Shown here: positions 46,636-55,743 of the stretch, one piece after another
Layout: the number at the start of each line of letters is the position of its first letter
Position numbering within the stretch: position 1 is the stretch's first letter
From: Dokdonella sp041395345
GTDB lineage: Bacteria > Pseudomonadota > Gammaproteobacteria > Xanthomonadales > Rhodanobacteraceae
NCBI RefSeq assembly: GCF_041395345.1
Contig: NZ_JAWLAR010000020.1
Coordinates: forward strand, 10,679-74,678
Direction: 5' to 3'
Length of the DNA: 64,000 bases
Notes under the pieces: model-generated
Told to the model about the DNA's origin: nothing
The model's input: only the letters and a program-made list of their open reading frames with translations
Database searches by the model: none
Program-made: the position numbers and the translations under genes

Positions 46636-47026
46636 GCTGCCTCCAAGCTGCCAATCCGCTGTCGTGACGGGAATTCGGGGTTGAGCCTATCACGGGAGAA
46701 TATTGCAGTGCTGCAGGAAATACATTGAGGAGATCTGCATCGCGCACGCAGTCCGATGACTTGAGCATGGACGGTGCCGTTCCAGCTCAATGCGGTGAAC
46801 AGGCAGGCAGTGCTAGCATCGAGCCCTTGAAGTGACTCCAAGCCGCATGCCACGCGTAGTGAGCCGTTGAATCTTCCTTCGTCTTCTACCCAACCTCGCG
46901 ATCAGTTCCTCGCGACGGCTCGATCAGCTTGGTAGCGCGGCAGCTTTGAATGTGGCAGCAGGTTGGTTGACGCGCGTGCAACATGCAAGGATGGGTCGGC
47001 ATGCAATTTCGGAAAGGAAAAGGCAC
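46636..47026. other. intergenic region, divergent genes
   Basis: 391 bases between the lipoprotein gene (leftwards) and the M20 peptidase gene (rightwards). No gene, repeat or clear promoter recognised. Confidence 0.5.
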
Positions 47027-48586
47027 ATGAAAATCTCGGGTACGTGGTTCGCTGCATCGCTTGTTGTCCTGCTCTGCATGCATTTGCCACCCTCTGCAGT
47101 TGCCGCCCCGGTCGACGGCATCGCCGAATGGACCGCAGCGCACCAGCATGCACTGCTCGATGAGTACGAGGCCTTCCTTGGTTTGCCCAACGTGGCCACC
47201 GACGCGGTCGCGATTCGCCGCAATGCAGATGCGCTGCTTGCGATGATGAAGCGTCGTGGCCTGTCGCCGCGCCTGCTCGAAAATGCAGATCGCAGTTCGC
47301 CACCGGCCGTATACGGAGAGTGGAAGGTGCCCGGGGCGACGCGCACCCTGGTCCTGTATGCGCACTACGACGGTCAGGCCGTGGATGCGAGCGAATGGGC
47401 CAGTGATCCGTGGAAGCCGGTGTGGCGAAAGGGACGACTGGACACTTCGCCGCAAATTGTCGACCGGGACAGGAATCATCCGATTGATCCGGACTGGCGC
47501 CTCTACGCGCGCGCGGCCTCCGACGACAAGGCCGGCGTTTTTGCGATGCTTGCCGCGGTGGACGCGCTCAAGGCCACGAACCAGCAGCCCAGCGCGAACA
47601 TCAAGTTTTTCTTCGATGGCGAGGAAGAACAGGGCTCGCCGCACATGCGCGAACTGCTGGAACGCCATCGCGACTTGCTGGCTGCCGATGCCTGGCTGAT
47701 CTGCGATGGGCCGGTGCATATCAGTGGTCGCCCGCAACTCGTTTTCGGGGTGCGTGGCGACGCCAATGTCGATATCACCGTGTACGGCCCGAAGCGGCCG
47801 CTGCACAGTGGACACTACGGCAATTTCGCGCCGAATCCGGCCTTGCGCCTGGCCCGGCTGCTGAGTTCGATGAAGGGTGAAGACGGACGCGTACTGGTCG
47901 AGGGCTGGTACGAGGGTGTCGAACCACTCGGCGAGGCCGAAGAGGCTGCATTGGCGGCGGCACCGGATGACGAAGCCGGACTGCTGCGCGATCTTGGCCT
48001 GACCGAAAGCGAGATGCGTGGCGTGTCTCTTCCGCAATCGATCAATCTGCCCTCGCTCAACATCAACGGCATTCGTTCCGCCGATGTCGGCAGCCAGGCG
48101 CGCAACGTGATTGCCGTTGAAGCGCGCGCGACGCTGGACTTGCGCATGGTCAAGGGCAATACCGTCGAAGGCCAGTACCAGCGCCTCGTAGACCATATCC
48201 GCAAGCAGGGGTATTTCGTGATCGATCGCGCACCGACTGATGCCGAGCGCCTCGCCCATGCGAAGATCGCAACGGTCGTGCTGCAACCCGGTGGCTATCC
48301 AGCCTCGCGCACGGCGATGGATCTGCCGGTCGCACGCGACGTCGCCACGGCCATGCGCAGCGTTGCTGGAGATTCGTTGCTGATGACGCCGACCATGGGT
48401 GGCAGCCTGCCGCTGTTCCTGATCACCGAGATCACCGGTGCACCGACCCTGGTCATTCCACTGGCCAATCCCGACAACAACCAGCATGCGGAGAACGAGA
48501 ACCTGCGCGTCGGCATGCTCTGGAACGGCATTGCCACGATGGCTGCGGTCATGCGTTTGCCGGAGCAGGCTTCGATGGCGCGATGA
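47027..48586 (+). CDS. exported M20-family metallopeptidase
   Basis: A 519-residue dizinc peptidase with a signal peptide (about 1-27, ending SAVAAP). Metal-site motifs in order: VLYAHYDGQAVD (H and D), ASDDKAG, FFDGEEEQGSPH (catalytic and zinc glutamates), and HAENENLR near the C-terminus. A dimerisation lid lies at about 250-390. Members act as carboxypeptidases or dipeptidases; exact specificity is unknown. ATG 47027 begins the signal peptide and has AGGA upstream; the frame is open from 46946. Convergent with the dioxygenase gene. Confidence 0.9.
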   Translation: MKISGTWFAASLVVLLCMHLPPSAVAAPVDGIAEWTAAHQHALLDEYEAFLGLPNVATDAVAIRRNADALLAMMKRRGLSPRLLENADRSSPPAVYGEWKVPGATRTLVLYAHYDGQAVDASEWASDPWKPVWRKGRLDTSPQIVDRDRNHPIDPDWRLYARAASDDKAGVFAMLAAVDALKATNQQPSANIKFFFDGEEEQGSPHMRELLERHRDLLAADAWLICDGPVHISGRPQLVFGVRGDANVDITVYGPKRPLHSGHYGNFAPNPALRLARLLSSMKGEDGRVLVEGWYEGVEPLGEAEEAALAAAPDDEAGLLRDLGLTESEMRGVSLPQSINLPSLNINGIRSADVGSQARNVIAVEARATLDLRMVKGNTVEGQYQRLVDHIRKQGYFVIDRAPTDAERLAHAKIATVVLQPGGYPASRTAMDLPVARDVATAMRSVAGDSLLMTPTMGGSLPLFLITEITGAPTLVIPLANPDNNQHAENENLRVGMLWNGIATMAAVMRLPEQASMAR

Positions 48587-48643
48587 GGAGTCTCACTGGT
48601 CGGAGCTCGCACGCTGGCAACGAGCGGTGGCCGTCCCGGCAGG

Positions 48644-49462
48644 TCAGCCTGGCACCCAGCCGAAAGCATAGGCCGACTGCACACTGCCCAGCACGCGATC
48701 CTCGAACAGCCTGACGCCCGATTCCTCGCCCGCGGCGGCGCTGATCACATGAAGGGGCAACAAATGCTCTTCGCGCGGATGAGCATCCCGACCACCGGGC
48801 GCGTTCGCCCAGTCCATCAAGCGTTGTTCCCGGAATTCGCCCGGCAATGACATCGTTTCGCTGAGCCAGGCATCAAAGCGCAGCGATTCGGAATCGACCC
48901 CGAAATTGTCGCGTCGAAAGCGCTGCATGTTGTGGAAGCTCATGCCGCTGCCGATGATCAGAACGCCCTCGCTGCGCAAGGGAGCCAGTGCGCGGCCCAA
49001 TGCCAGGTGTTCGGCAGGATCGAGCCCTTGCTGCAACGACAATTGCACGACAGGTACCCTTGCCTCGGGAAAGACGAGCTTCATCGGAATGAATACGCCG
49101 TGATCCAGTCCGCGCTGGCTCTCCTCCGCATGCTCGATTCCAGCCGCAGCTATCAGTTCGCCCACGCGCGTTGCCAGCGCGGGTGAGCCAGGTGCGGGCC
49201 ACTCCAGCCGATAGGTGTGTTCGGGAAATCCCGAGTAGTCGTAGAGCAGACCCGGTGCGGCCTGCGCGTTGACAGTGAAGACCGGCGCCTCCCAATGGGC
49301 GGAAACCACCAGCAGCGCTTTCGGCGTCGCACCGAGTTGCGCGCTCAGGCCACCCAGCCAGCGCGCCATTCGATCCCAGGTGCCGGCAGGCTGCCAGTCC
49401 ATGAAGAAACAGGGTCCGGCGCCGTGGGGCAGGAAGACGGTCGGTAGCAAGTGCGCGCTCAT
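48644..49462 (-). CDS. ygiD: DODA-type extradiol dioxygenase family protein (YgiD-like)
   Basis: A 272-residue LigB-superfamily protein. Metal ligands and catalytic histidines are visible: LPHGAGPCF, SAHWEAP, GLDHGVFIP and GSGMSFHNM. In E. coli YgiD acts as a 4,5-DOPA extradiol dioxygenase in vitro; the natural substrate is unclear. ATG 49462 starts the family-typical MSAHLLPTVFLPHG; the open frame further upstream has no homology-like features. Cytoplasmic. No ring-cleavage pathway genes nearby. Confidence 0.9.
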   Translation of the reverse strand: MSAHLLPTVFLPHGAGPCFFMDWQPAGTWDRMARWLGGLSAQLGATPKALLVVSAHWEAPVFTVNAQAAPGLLYDYSGFPEHTYRLEWPAPGSPALATRVGELIAAAGIEHAEESQRGLDHGVFIPMKLVFPEARVPVVQLSLQQGLDPAEHLALGRALAPLRSEGVLIIGSGMSFHNMQRFRRDNFGVDSESLRFDAWLSETMSLPGEFREQRLMDWANAPGGRDAHPREEHLLPLHVISAAAGEESGVRLFEDRVLGSVQSAYAFGWVPG

Positions 49463-49672
49463 GGGGTTTCCAGACGTCGGGTTCCTCAACAGATGGAGAC
49501 CGGAAACGCACAGCCAAGAGTGCGGGCATGAACAGATTGTCGGCGTATGGGAAACCCGGCAAGCACCGGCACGCTCGGGACCCGACAGCCTGCCTGGCCA
49601 CGAATGACAGGGAAGCCGCGCAGGCATTCACGCGTTCAGGCTACCGTCGCGGTGATTTTCAGGTCTGCGGCA

Positions 49673-51163
49673 TCAGTTGTCCGCCCGCGCAATCCTGATG
49701 GCGCGATCGAGCACCGGATCGTTCTCGCCTTCGAGCAAGGGTGTCTCGATGACAATATCCGGAACCACGCCACGCGACGCTTCGTCGCCGCTCGGGCGGA
49801 CGATATGTGCCTTGGGAAAGCCGACGGCGATGCCGCTGTGATCCAGCGTGAATTGCTCCATGGCGCCGTAGGTACTGGCCAGATCGGCAGTTTCCTCGCC
49901 GATGATGGTGGCGAAATGGAAGTCCTGGCTCAGCGCGGCGAGCATGACCGCGTTCGAGTACGAGTAGCGGTTGATCAGGACGAACACGCGTCCTTGGAAG
50001 CGCTGCGTTTTGGCGGCCGGGTCGACGCCGGGAACAGGGAAATCGATGATCTCTCCCGGTTCGTGCCCTGCATAGGCATTGGCGAGCTGGGCTGCCGTGC
50101 CCGTGTTCTTCCCGGGGTGCAGCCGCTTTGCATTGGATGCGATGGCCGCCTCGCTGACCCTGATCTTGAAGTCCGAGGCGAAGCGGAAGGTCTGATCGGC
50201 ATAGCGCCGTGCGAGCAGGTCGCTGAAGGAGTTGTCACCGCCCGGGTTGTCGCGCAGATCAATGATCAACGATTGGGCCCCGGACTCCGCGAACTCAGCC
50301 AGGCTGGTATCGATGAACGCCGCGAATTCGGTGGTGTCCCACATGTCCTGCGCGTCGGGACGCGCATCGAAAAAGGGACCCGGGCGCAGATAGGCGACAT
50401 TCGCATCCAGCATCCGCGCTTCGCGCGTGCTCCAGTCGAGCTCGAGCCGCTTCGGCTGACGGCGTGCGGCTGCCTGCATCTGCTCGCGACTGCGCACAGG
50501 CCGCTGCAGCGTACGAACCTTGCCGGCTTGGTCGCGGATGGCGAGTTCGAACGATTCGGTCGGGCCGAGTTCGAGCCAGAGCAGGGCGGTGAAACGCAGC
50601 TCCAGCAAGGTATCGGCGAGGCGATCATTGTCGGCCGAAACGTGCGCCACGAGGCGCTCGCGCCACTGCTTGAATGAGCTTCCGTTGATCGCGACAATCT
50701 CTTCGCCTGCGGCGATCTCGGGATCTGCAGCTTCGCCAAGATCGGCGACAACCCAGGCGCGTCCGTCCCGCAACTTCACCTGCAGCGGAAGGATCCCACC
50801 CCCCGAGGCCCGGTAGCGTTCGAATTCCAGCGAGGGAAAGTCGATGCGCGAATGGGCCACGCGCCCGAAGGCCATGAACTTCTGCAGGGCAACTTGCAGC
50901 TCGAATTGCGAAATGGGCGAATCGAGCGCTTTCAGCAAGGATTCGTAGCGCTGGTCGTACTCCGACCTGGAACGGTGGACGAACAAGTCGAAGTGCGAAA
51001 CCTGCAGCGTCTCGTACAGCTGCTTCAGGTCGGAGCGAGCCGCTTCCGCCGAATGGATCGAACCCTCTTTCGCGGGGCTGGCGGGCGTCTCTGCCGAGGC
51101 ATGCGCTGCAAGCAGCAGGAAGGCAGCGAAGATGACGGCGAATCGGTGGGTAAAGGGGGGCAT
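49673..51163 (-). CDS. S41-family peptidase
   Basis: A 496-residue exported serine peptidase (signal peptide about 1-22, ending AHASA). The C-terminal protease core has LIIDLRDNPGGDNSFSDL, then FVLINRYSYSNAVM with the nucleophile serine and EETADLASTYG (lysine-type dyad replaced by the interphotoreceptor-retinoid-binding-like arrangement). A helical N-terminal and a PDZ-like region (VVADLGEAADPEIAAGEEIV, AINGSS) precede it. Family members cleave unfolded or C-terminal substrates. AGGAGA precedes ATG 51163. It is divergent from the CadC-like regulator, 111 bases away. Confidence 0.88.
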   Translation of the reverse strand: MPPFTHRFAVIFAAFLLLAAHASAETPASPAKEGSIHSAEAARSDLKQLYETLQVSHFDLFVHRSRSEYDQRYESLLKALDSPISQFELQVALQKFMAFGRVAHSRIDFPSLEFERYRASGGGILPLQVKLRDGRAWVVADLGEAADPEIAAGEEIVAINGSSFKQWRERLVAHVSADNDRLADTLLELRFTALLWLELGPTESFELAIRDQAGKVRTLQRPVRSREQMQAAARRQPKRLELDWSTREARMLDANVAYLRPGPFFDARPDAQDMWDTTEFAAFIDTSLAEFAESGAQSLIIDLRDNPGGDNSFSDLLARRYADQTFRFASDFKIRVSEAAIASNAKRLHPGKNTGTAAQLANAYAGHEPGEIIDFPVPGVDPAAKTQRFQGRVFVLINRYSYSNAVMLAALSQDFHFATIIGEETADLASTYGAMEQFTLDHSGIAVGFPKAHIVRPSGDEASRGVVPDIVIETPLLEGENDPVLDRAIRIARADN

Positions 51164-51274
51164 GAAAATCTCCTGTGCGTGAAACCGCGTCGATGGCGAA
51201 ACGCACTGGCATGAGACAGACTGCCCCGGCACACTGCCAGAACGCAATCCTCCTGAATCCCTGACCAAAAGATT

Positions 51275-52651
51275 TTGAACGAACCATCAACAACTTGCGA
51301 AGGAACCAGGCAGCGCTTCCGCGTTGGCGACTGGCACGCCGATGCACGCACGGGCGAAATACAGAGCGGTGATCAAGTCGAACGGCTCGAGCCCAAGACC
51401 ATGGACTTGCTGCGCCTGCTGGCCGATCACCCGGGCAAGGTGCTAAGCCGCGAACAAATACTGGAAGCGGTATGGCCACATGTTGTCGTCGCCGACGACG
51501 CATTGGCACGCGCCATGTTCAAGTTGCGCCGAGCTCTCGGCGACGACGCCAAGGCGGCGCGTTACGTCGAGACGCTACCCAAACGCGGCTATCGACTGAT
51601 TGCGCCGGTCGAGACCCTGACGACTGCCGAAGACGAGTCGACGCGCCAGGACAGCCCTGGCATTGCGGCGACGGCGGAGAAATCCGCCCATCCGAACCAC
51701 CATGTCACGCACTCCAGGTGGCGCGGCTGGGGCGTCGCCATCGTTGTCCTTGCTGCGGCTGCGATTGCGATCACGCTTGCCTTGTCTTTTGGCGACTCAG
51801 CCGAGACGCCCGACTTGGCGGATTCGATTGACTCCACCGTTGTCGAGCGTGCGGACGATTTCTACTACCGCTACTCGCGCGCAGACAATGAAGCGGCAGT
51901 CGAGTTGTACGAACGCATCCTGACGAAAGAGCCCGACAATGTGGCCGCCTTGCGCGGGCTGGCCAACGCCCTGACCCAACGCCAGATCCGCTGGCCTTCG
52001 AGGCCATCGGGCGGATCGGAAACGTTTTCGACACTGACCGCATCGCTGGCCGATGGCCACCTGCAGGAACCCTCGGCAACCCGGATTCTCGAGCGCGCCG
52101 AATTGCTTGCGCGGCGCGCGATTGCGCTTGCTCCCGGCGACAGCCTCAGCTACCGGGCACTGGGTCTGGTTCTGGCAGCACAGTCGAAGTTCGATGATGC
52201 GATCGACGCCTATCGGACCGCACTGCGACTGGATGCCGACGCCTGGGGCGCGCTGATCAACCTGTCCGAAGCGCTGGAACTGACCGGCAAGCGGGAGCAG
52301 TCCATCCAGGCCATGATCGACGCCCACGCGGCAATGACGCGTCGCTATGCGGAAGAGAAGCAGCACATCCTGCCGTACTACACCGAGCTTGCCGTGCTGG
52401 TGGGCGACCGTCTCGTCGAAGTGGGCAGGCGCGACGAAGGAGAGGCCTGGTACAAACGCGCGCTGGCTCATTCGCCCCTGCATCCGGGTGCTACGCTGGC
52501 TCTGGCTCGTCTGCTGGAGGGCGACGGCCGCATCGAGGAGGCACGACAGCTCTGTCTGGAACTGAATGCGCGCCTTGGCGACCAACCGGGATGCAGCAAG
52601 CTGCCTGATCAGGCAGACCGCGGTACCGCGGAGCCCGAGGCAGGACACTGA
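51275..52651 (+). CDS. CadC/ToxR-like membrane regulator with winged helix and TPR-like repeats
   Basis: A 458-residue protein: OmpR-type winged-helix DNA-binding domain (about 12-105; EPKTMDLLRLLADHPGKVLS, LARAMFKLRRALGD, ETLPKRGYRLI), linker, one TM (about 149-170, VAIVVLAAAAIAITLA), then a periplasmic helical domain with TPR-like repeats (about 195-430). Such regulators read a periplasmic signal and act on DNA without a kinase. It sits next to the divergent S41 peptidase gene, which is a candidate target. Start TTG at 51275 has no good Shine-Dalgarno and is uncertain. Confidence 0.85.
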   Translation: MNEPSTTCEGTRQRFRVGDWHADARTGEIQSGDQVERLEPKTMDLLRLLADHPGKVLSREQILEAVWPHVVVADDALARAMFKLRRALGDDAKAARYVETLPKRGYRLIAPVETLTTAEDESTRQDSPGIAATAEKSAHPNHHVTHSRWRGWGVAIVVLAAAAIAITLALSFGDSAETPDLADSIDSTVVERADDFYYRYSRADNEAAVELYERILTKEPDNVAALRGLANALTQRQIRWPSRPSGGSETFSTLTASLADGHLQEPSATRILERAELLARRAIALAPGDSLSYRALGLVLAAQSKFDDAIDAYRTALRLDADAWGALINLSEALELTGKREQSIQAMIDAHAAMTRRYAEEKQHILPYYTELAVLVGDRLVEVGRRDEGEAWYKRALAHSPLHPGATLALARLLEGDGRIEEARQLCLELNARLGDQPGCSKLPDQADRGTAEPEAGH

Positions 52652-52797
52652 GCGTCGCCCGTCCTTCGGATGCTGAACTGCCTGGTCCGCGCTCGCCGCG
52701 CGGGCTGCCGGCTACCAGACATCGGTGCTACCGTGACAGCGCCATGCAGCGGCGGCCGTACGCGGTGTGCCTGAAACAATCATTCGAGGATTCCCCC

Positions 52798-53817
52798 ATG
52801 CGCCTGCTCGTTCCGATAGCGATGCTCATGCTCTGTACGCCAGCGATGGCCGCAGCCACTCTGGATCACAAGTCACTCGAAGGCTTGCCCAACATGAGTC
52901 GACACGCGCCGAATTTCATCGCCAGCGGTCGCCTCGGGGCCGACGATATCGGCGCGCTCTTGCAGGCGGGTATCGAAGTCGTCATTGATCTGAGCGACGA
53001 TGAAGAGACGCCCGACTTCGACGAGGCAGCGGCCGTCAGCGAAGCCGGCATGCGTTATAGCAACTTGCCCATTGATGGCGCCAGCGGCCTTACTCGCGAG
53101 AACGTCGAGCGCTTCGACGAGCTCGTCACCGCCTCGGGCAATGCACCGACGCTGATTCATTGCGGTTCGAGCAATCGAGTCGGCGCCCTGATCGCGCTGC
53201 GCGCTGCGACCCTGCACGGAAAGTCCACCGAGGATGCGATAGCGCTCGGCACGAGCTGGGGACTCAAGGGACTGGAACCTGCCGTGCGCGAACAGCTTGC
53301 CAAGTCGGAGACGGAGAGGACGGTGGCGAAGGAACCCTCAAGACCGCCCCTGCTGTTTCCGCGCATTGTGGCTGGCGGCGGCGTGTATGCGCTGGATGGC
53401 GCTGCCGCATTGCCGGCGACGGGCGTCATGCATCGTGTCGTCATCGACGCGACAACGGGAGATGTCAACGACGCAGGACAGAATCGTCGCATCGAAGCGG
53501 CTGCCCGCGCAGTCAACCTCTATGCCATGGCCAAGGTGCCAGCCGACAGGCTCAAGCTCGCCGTCGTGATCCACGGCAAGACCACGCCAAGCGTACTCAC
53601 CGACAGCGCCTACCAGGCACGTTTCGGTTCACCGAATCCGAACTCGGCGCTCTTCGCCGCGCTGCATGAAGCGGGCGTCGAGTTCTATCTTTGTGGCCAA
53701 TCCATGGTTCACGCAGGTTATGCACGCGACGAAGTGCGCAGTGAAGTGCAGGTGGCCTTGTCGGCGATGACAACACTGGCCGATCTGCAGACTTCCGGTT
53801 ACGCGCTGATCCCGTAG
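52798..53817 (+). CDS. exported phosphatase-like / DsrE-like fusion protein
   Basis: A 339-residue protein with a Sec signal peptide (about 1-18). Residues about 25-160 form a DUF442/cyclophane-phosphatase-like domain with the loop LIHCGSSNRVGAL: C122 and R127 are separated by four residues, as in BLH/DUF442 proteins, not by five as in typical tyrosine phosphatases. Residues about 185-339 are a DsrE/DsrF-like domain with a conserved cysteine C299 in YLCGQSMVHAGY. The pair of reactive cysteines suggests sulfur-transfer or persulfide chemistry in the periplasm. A terminator follows. Confidence 0.8.
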   Translation: MRLLVPIAMLMLCTPAMAAATLDHKSLEGLPNMSRHAPNFIASGRLGADDIGALLQAGIEVVIDLSDDEETPDFDEAAAVSEAGMRYSNLPIDGASGLTRENVERFDELVTASGNAPTLIHCGSSNRVGALIALRAATLHGKSTEDAIALGTSWGLKGLEPAVREQLAKSETERTVAKEPSRPPLLFPRIVAGGGVYALDGAAALPATGVMHRVVIDATTGDVNDAGQNRRIEAAARAVNLYAMAKVPADRLKLAVVIHGKTTPSVLTDSAYQARFGSPNPNSALFAALHEAGVEFYLCGQSMVHAGYARDEVRSEVQVALSAMTTLADLQTSGYALIP

Positions 53818-53823
53818 GTGCTT

Positions 53824-53844
53824 GCCGGGCCCTTGCGGCCCGGC
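53824..53844. terminator. hairpin between convergent genes
   Basis: GCCGGGCC-CTTGC-GGCCCGGC, a perfect 8-bp stem between the fusion gene and pirin, starting 6 bases after the first stop codon. No long U-run. Confidence 0.6.
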
Positions 53845-53853
53845 TCGCTCCCT

Positions 53854-54720
53854 TCAGCGTGAGATCTGGCCAAACTTTCCGCTGTTGAAGTCATCCATGG
53901 CCTGGCGGATTTCGGCCTGCGTGTTCATCACGAACGGCCCATAGCCGGCGATCGGTTCCGCGATCGGCTCTCCGCTCAGCAGCAGGACCGTGGCATCGGT
54001 GTTGGCTTCGATCGAAACCTGCTCGCCATCGCGGCCAAGCACGACCATCTGCGCTTCGCGCGCGACGCTTTCGGCGTTGACCATGATCGTGCCCTGCAGC
54101 ACGATCAGCGCCAGCGTGCGCCCGGGTGGAACCTCGAACGTGCCGGTTCCACCACGATGGAGGCGGATATCCCAGACATCGATCGGGGTGAACGTTTTTG
54201 CAGGGCCTTTTTGCCCGGCGTGCTCGCCGGCGATAACGCGAACCTTGCCCGCGTTATCGGCCAGTTCGACAACCGGAATTTCCCGATCGAGCAGGGTCTG
54301 GTAGCGCGGCGGTGACATCTTGTCCTTTGCCGGCAGGTTGACCCAGAGCTGGACCATTTCGAGCACGCCGCCTTCGCGCGTGAATTCCCGGGAATGGAAT
54401 TCCTCGTGCAGGATGCCCGAGGCCGCGGTCATCCACTGCACGTCGCCCGGGCCGATCTTGCCGCCGGCACCGGTGGAATCCTTGTGCTCGACCTCACCCT
54501 TGTAGACGATGGTGACCGTCTCGAAGCCGCGATGCGGATGCTGGCCGACGCCGCGCGGGCGCGTCGCCGGCTCGAACTTCATCGGGCCTGCATAGTCGAG
54601 CAACAGGAACGGGCTCAGCTGTGCGGCGTGACTGTGATAGGAAAACATGGATCGCGCCGGAAAGCCGTCTCCGACCCAGTGGGGCGCCGGCGCATCCTGG
54701 ACTGCCAGTATCTTCTTCAT
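53854..54720 (-). CDS. pirin family protein (YhhW-like)
   Basis: A 288-residue bicupin. The metal-site motif of pirins is intact: GQHPHRGFETVTIVYKGEVE (two His), HEEFHSRE and a downstream glutamate. E. coli YhhW has quercetin 2,3-dioxygenase activity in vitro; physiological role unclear, possibly redox sensing. Start 54720 is chosen because GGGAG lies 6 bases upstream; an ATG at 54726 abuts that site. Convergent with the fusion gene. Confidence 0.92.
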   Translation of the reverse strand: MKKILAVQDAPAPHWVGDGFPARSMFSYHSHAAQLSPFLLLDYAGPMKFEPATRPRGVGQHPHRGFETVTIVYKGEVEHKDSTGAGGKIGPGDVQWMTAASGILHEEFHSREFTREGGVLEMVQLWVNLPAKDKMSPPRYQTLLDREIPVVELADNAGKVRVIAGEHAGQKGPAKTFTPIDVWDIRLHRGGTGTFEVPPGRTLALIVLQGTIMVNAESVAREAQMVVLGRDGEQVSIEANTDATVLLLSGEPIAEPIAGYGPFVMNTQAEIRQAMDDFNSGKFGQISR

Positions 54721-54931
54721 GCTCATCTCCCGGTGGACGCGCGTGCTGCAGCGTCTTCGATGCACCCACAATAGGGCCTGACCGGCGTCGACAGTAGGCC
54801 ATCGCTTGAGGACAGATTGTTCACCAATTGGAACAATCGGCGCAAAGCTGACCCGAGTCGCGTTTCAACCCGGGTCAAAGTAAAGTTCGACGCAGTCAAA
54901 TCAACCGGAACAGGAAGCAGAGGAGCGCGCC

Positions 54932-55330
54932 ATGACCCACTCGATCAATCATCGCCTGTTGCAGAAATGGGCCGTCTTCGTGCTCGGTGTGCTGCTGGCC
55001 ACGGCGGCCTCGGCCAGCCCGTCCAACAAGTGGCGCATCAAGTGCAATCACAAGGCCAAGGAAGCGGGAGTCATCGTGTTGCGCCTGACCCCAGAAGGCC
55101 AGGATGCGGTGGAAGTCACGGTGAACATTCCGAAGGGCACCCGCGAAAACAGTGCGGCCCGAATGATCCGCAAGGCGATCAAGAGCTCAGCCCTGGGCGA
55201 GCGCTACAAGATCGAGATTGACGATGGCGAAGATGTGCTGATCAAGCGGCGCAGTCGCCAGCCGAACATCGATCTCGAGATCCTCAGCAATACGGCGGAA
55301 GGGCTTTCGATAAAGACGCACAAGGAGTAG
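54932..55330 (+). CDS. small secreted basic protein, unknown
   Basis: A 132-residue protein with a signal peptide (about 1-28, ending ATAASA). The mature part is basic and mixed alpha/beta: IKCNHKAKEAGVIVLRL, DAVEVTVNIPKGTR, AARMIRKAIKSSALG, YKIEIDDGEDVLIKRR. No family recognised. GAGGAG precedes the ATG. A terminator-like hairpin is 54 bases downstream. Confidence 0.72.
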   Translation: MTHSINHRLLQKWAVFVLGVLLATAASASPSNKWRIKCNHKAKEAGVIVLRLTPEGQDAVEVTVNIPKGTRENSAARMIRKAIKSSALGERYKIEIDDGEDVLIKRRSRQPNIDLEILSNTAEGLSIKTHKE

Positions 55331-55383
55331 GTGCGTTCCTGCACTCTCCTGCAACGGGCGATGATCGCCGGTTCATGTGTAGG

Positions 55384-55410
55384 GGAGGGTCCAAGACCCT
55401 TCCGTTTTTT
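55384..55410 (+). terminator. terminator of the small secreted protein gene
   Basis: GGAGGGTC-CAA-GACCCTTCC with one bulge, followed by GTTTTTT. Confidence 0.65.
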
Positions 55411-55436
55411 CCCTGATTGCTTGAGAAGCATGGAGC

Positions 55437-55457
55437 GGGCGGGTCTGAGACCCGCCC
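55437..55457. repeat. GC-rich palindrome
   Basis: GGGCGGGTC-TGA-GACCCGCCC, a perfect 9-bp stem; with flanking CCTAC it belongs to the GTAGG... extragenic repeat class. Confidence 0.6.
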
Positions 55458-55500
55458 CTACAAATCATCGAAGAGTCGCTGAGACCGGAACTTGCGTCGT

Positions 55501-55588
55501 GCAGGAGCAGACCGCAGGAGCAAACCGTAGGAGCAGATTTCAGTCGCGATGCGTTTCTGCAACCCGGGTCAAGAGTATCGCGACTGAA
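55501..55588. repeat. 13-base triplicate plus inverted pair
   Basis: Three direct units G(C/T)AGGAGCA(G/A)A.. start at 55501, 55514 and 55527. Just after, TTCAGTCGCGAT (55539-55550) pairs with ATCGCGACTGAA (55577-55588) as a perfect 12-bp inverted repeat. Confidence 0.75.
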
Positions 55589-55743
55589 GTCAACAACGAA
55601 GCAGCAGCGCGAGGACGGTGGTCGAAACCCCGCGTCGTCTATCGGTCTTTACCAGCCATTCGGCTAATGAAGCCCCAGGAGAAGCCTTCAGGCTCGATGC
55701 CTTTCGGCCCGTGAAAGGAGAGCATCACGGCTGAAGCCGTTTC

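Larger units (their letters stand above)
55331..55743. other. repeat-rich gap before the cyanophycin operon
   Basis: 413 bases, no gene. It holds, in order, a terminator, a GC hairpin, three 13-base direct repeats and an inverted 12-base pair, described separately, and a final CGGCTGAAGCCG-type palindrome at about 55728. Nothing else recognised. Confidence 0.7.
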
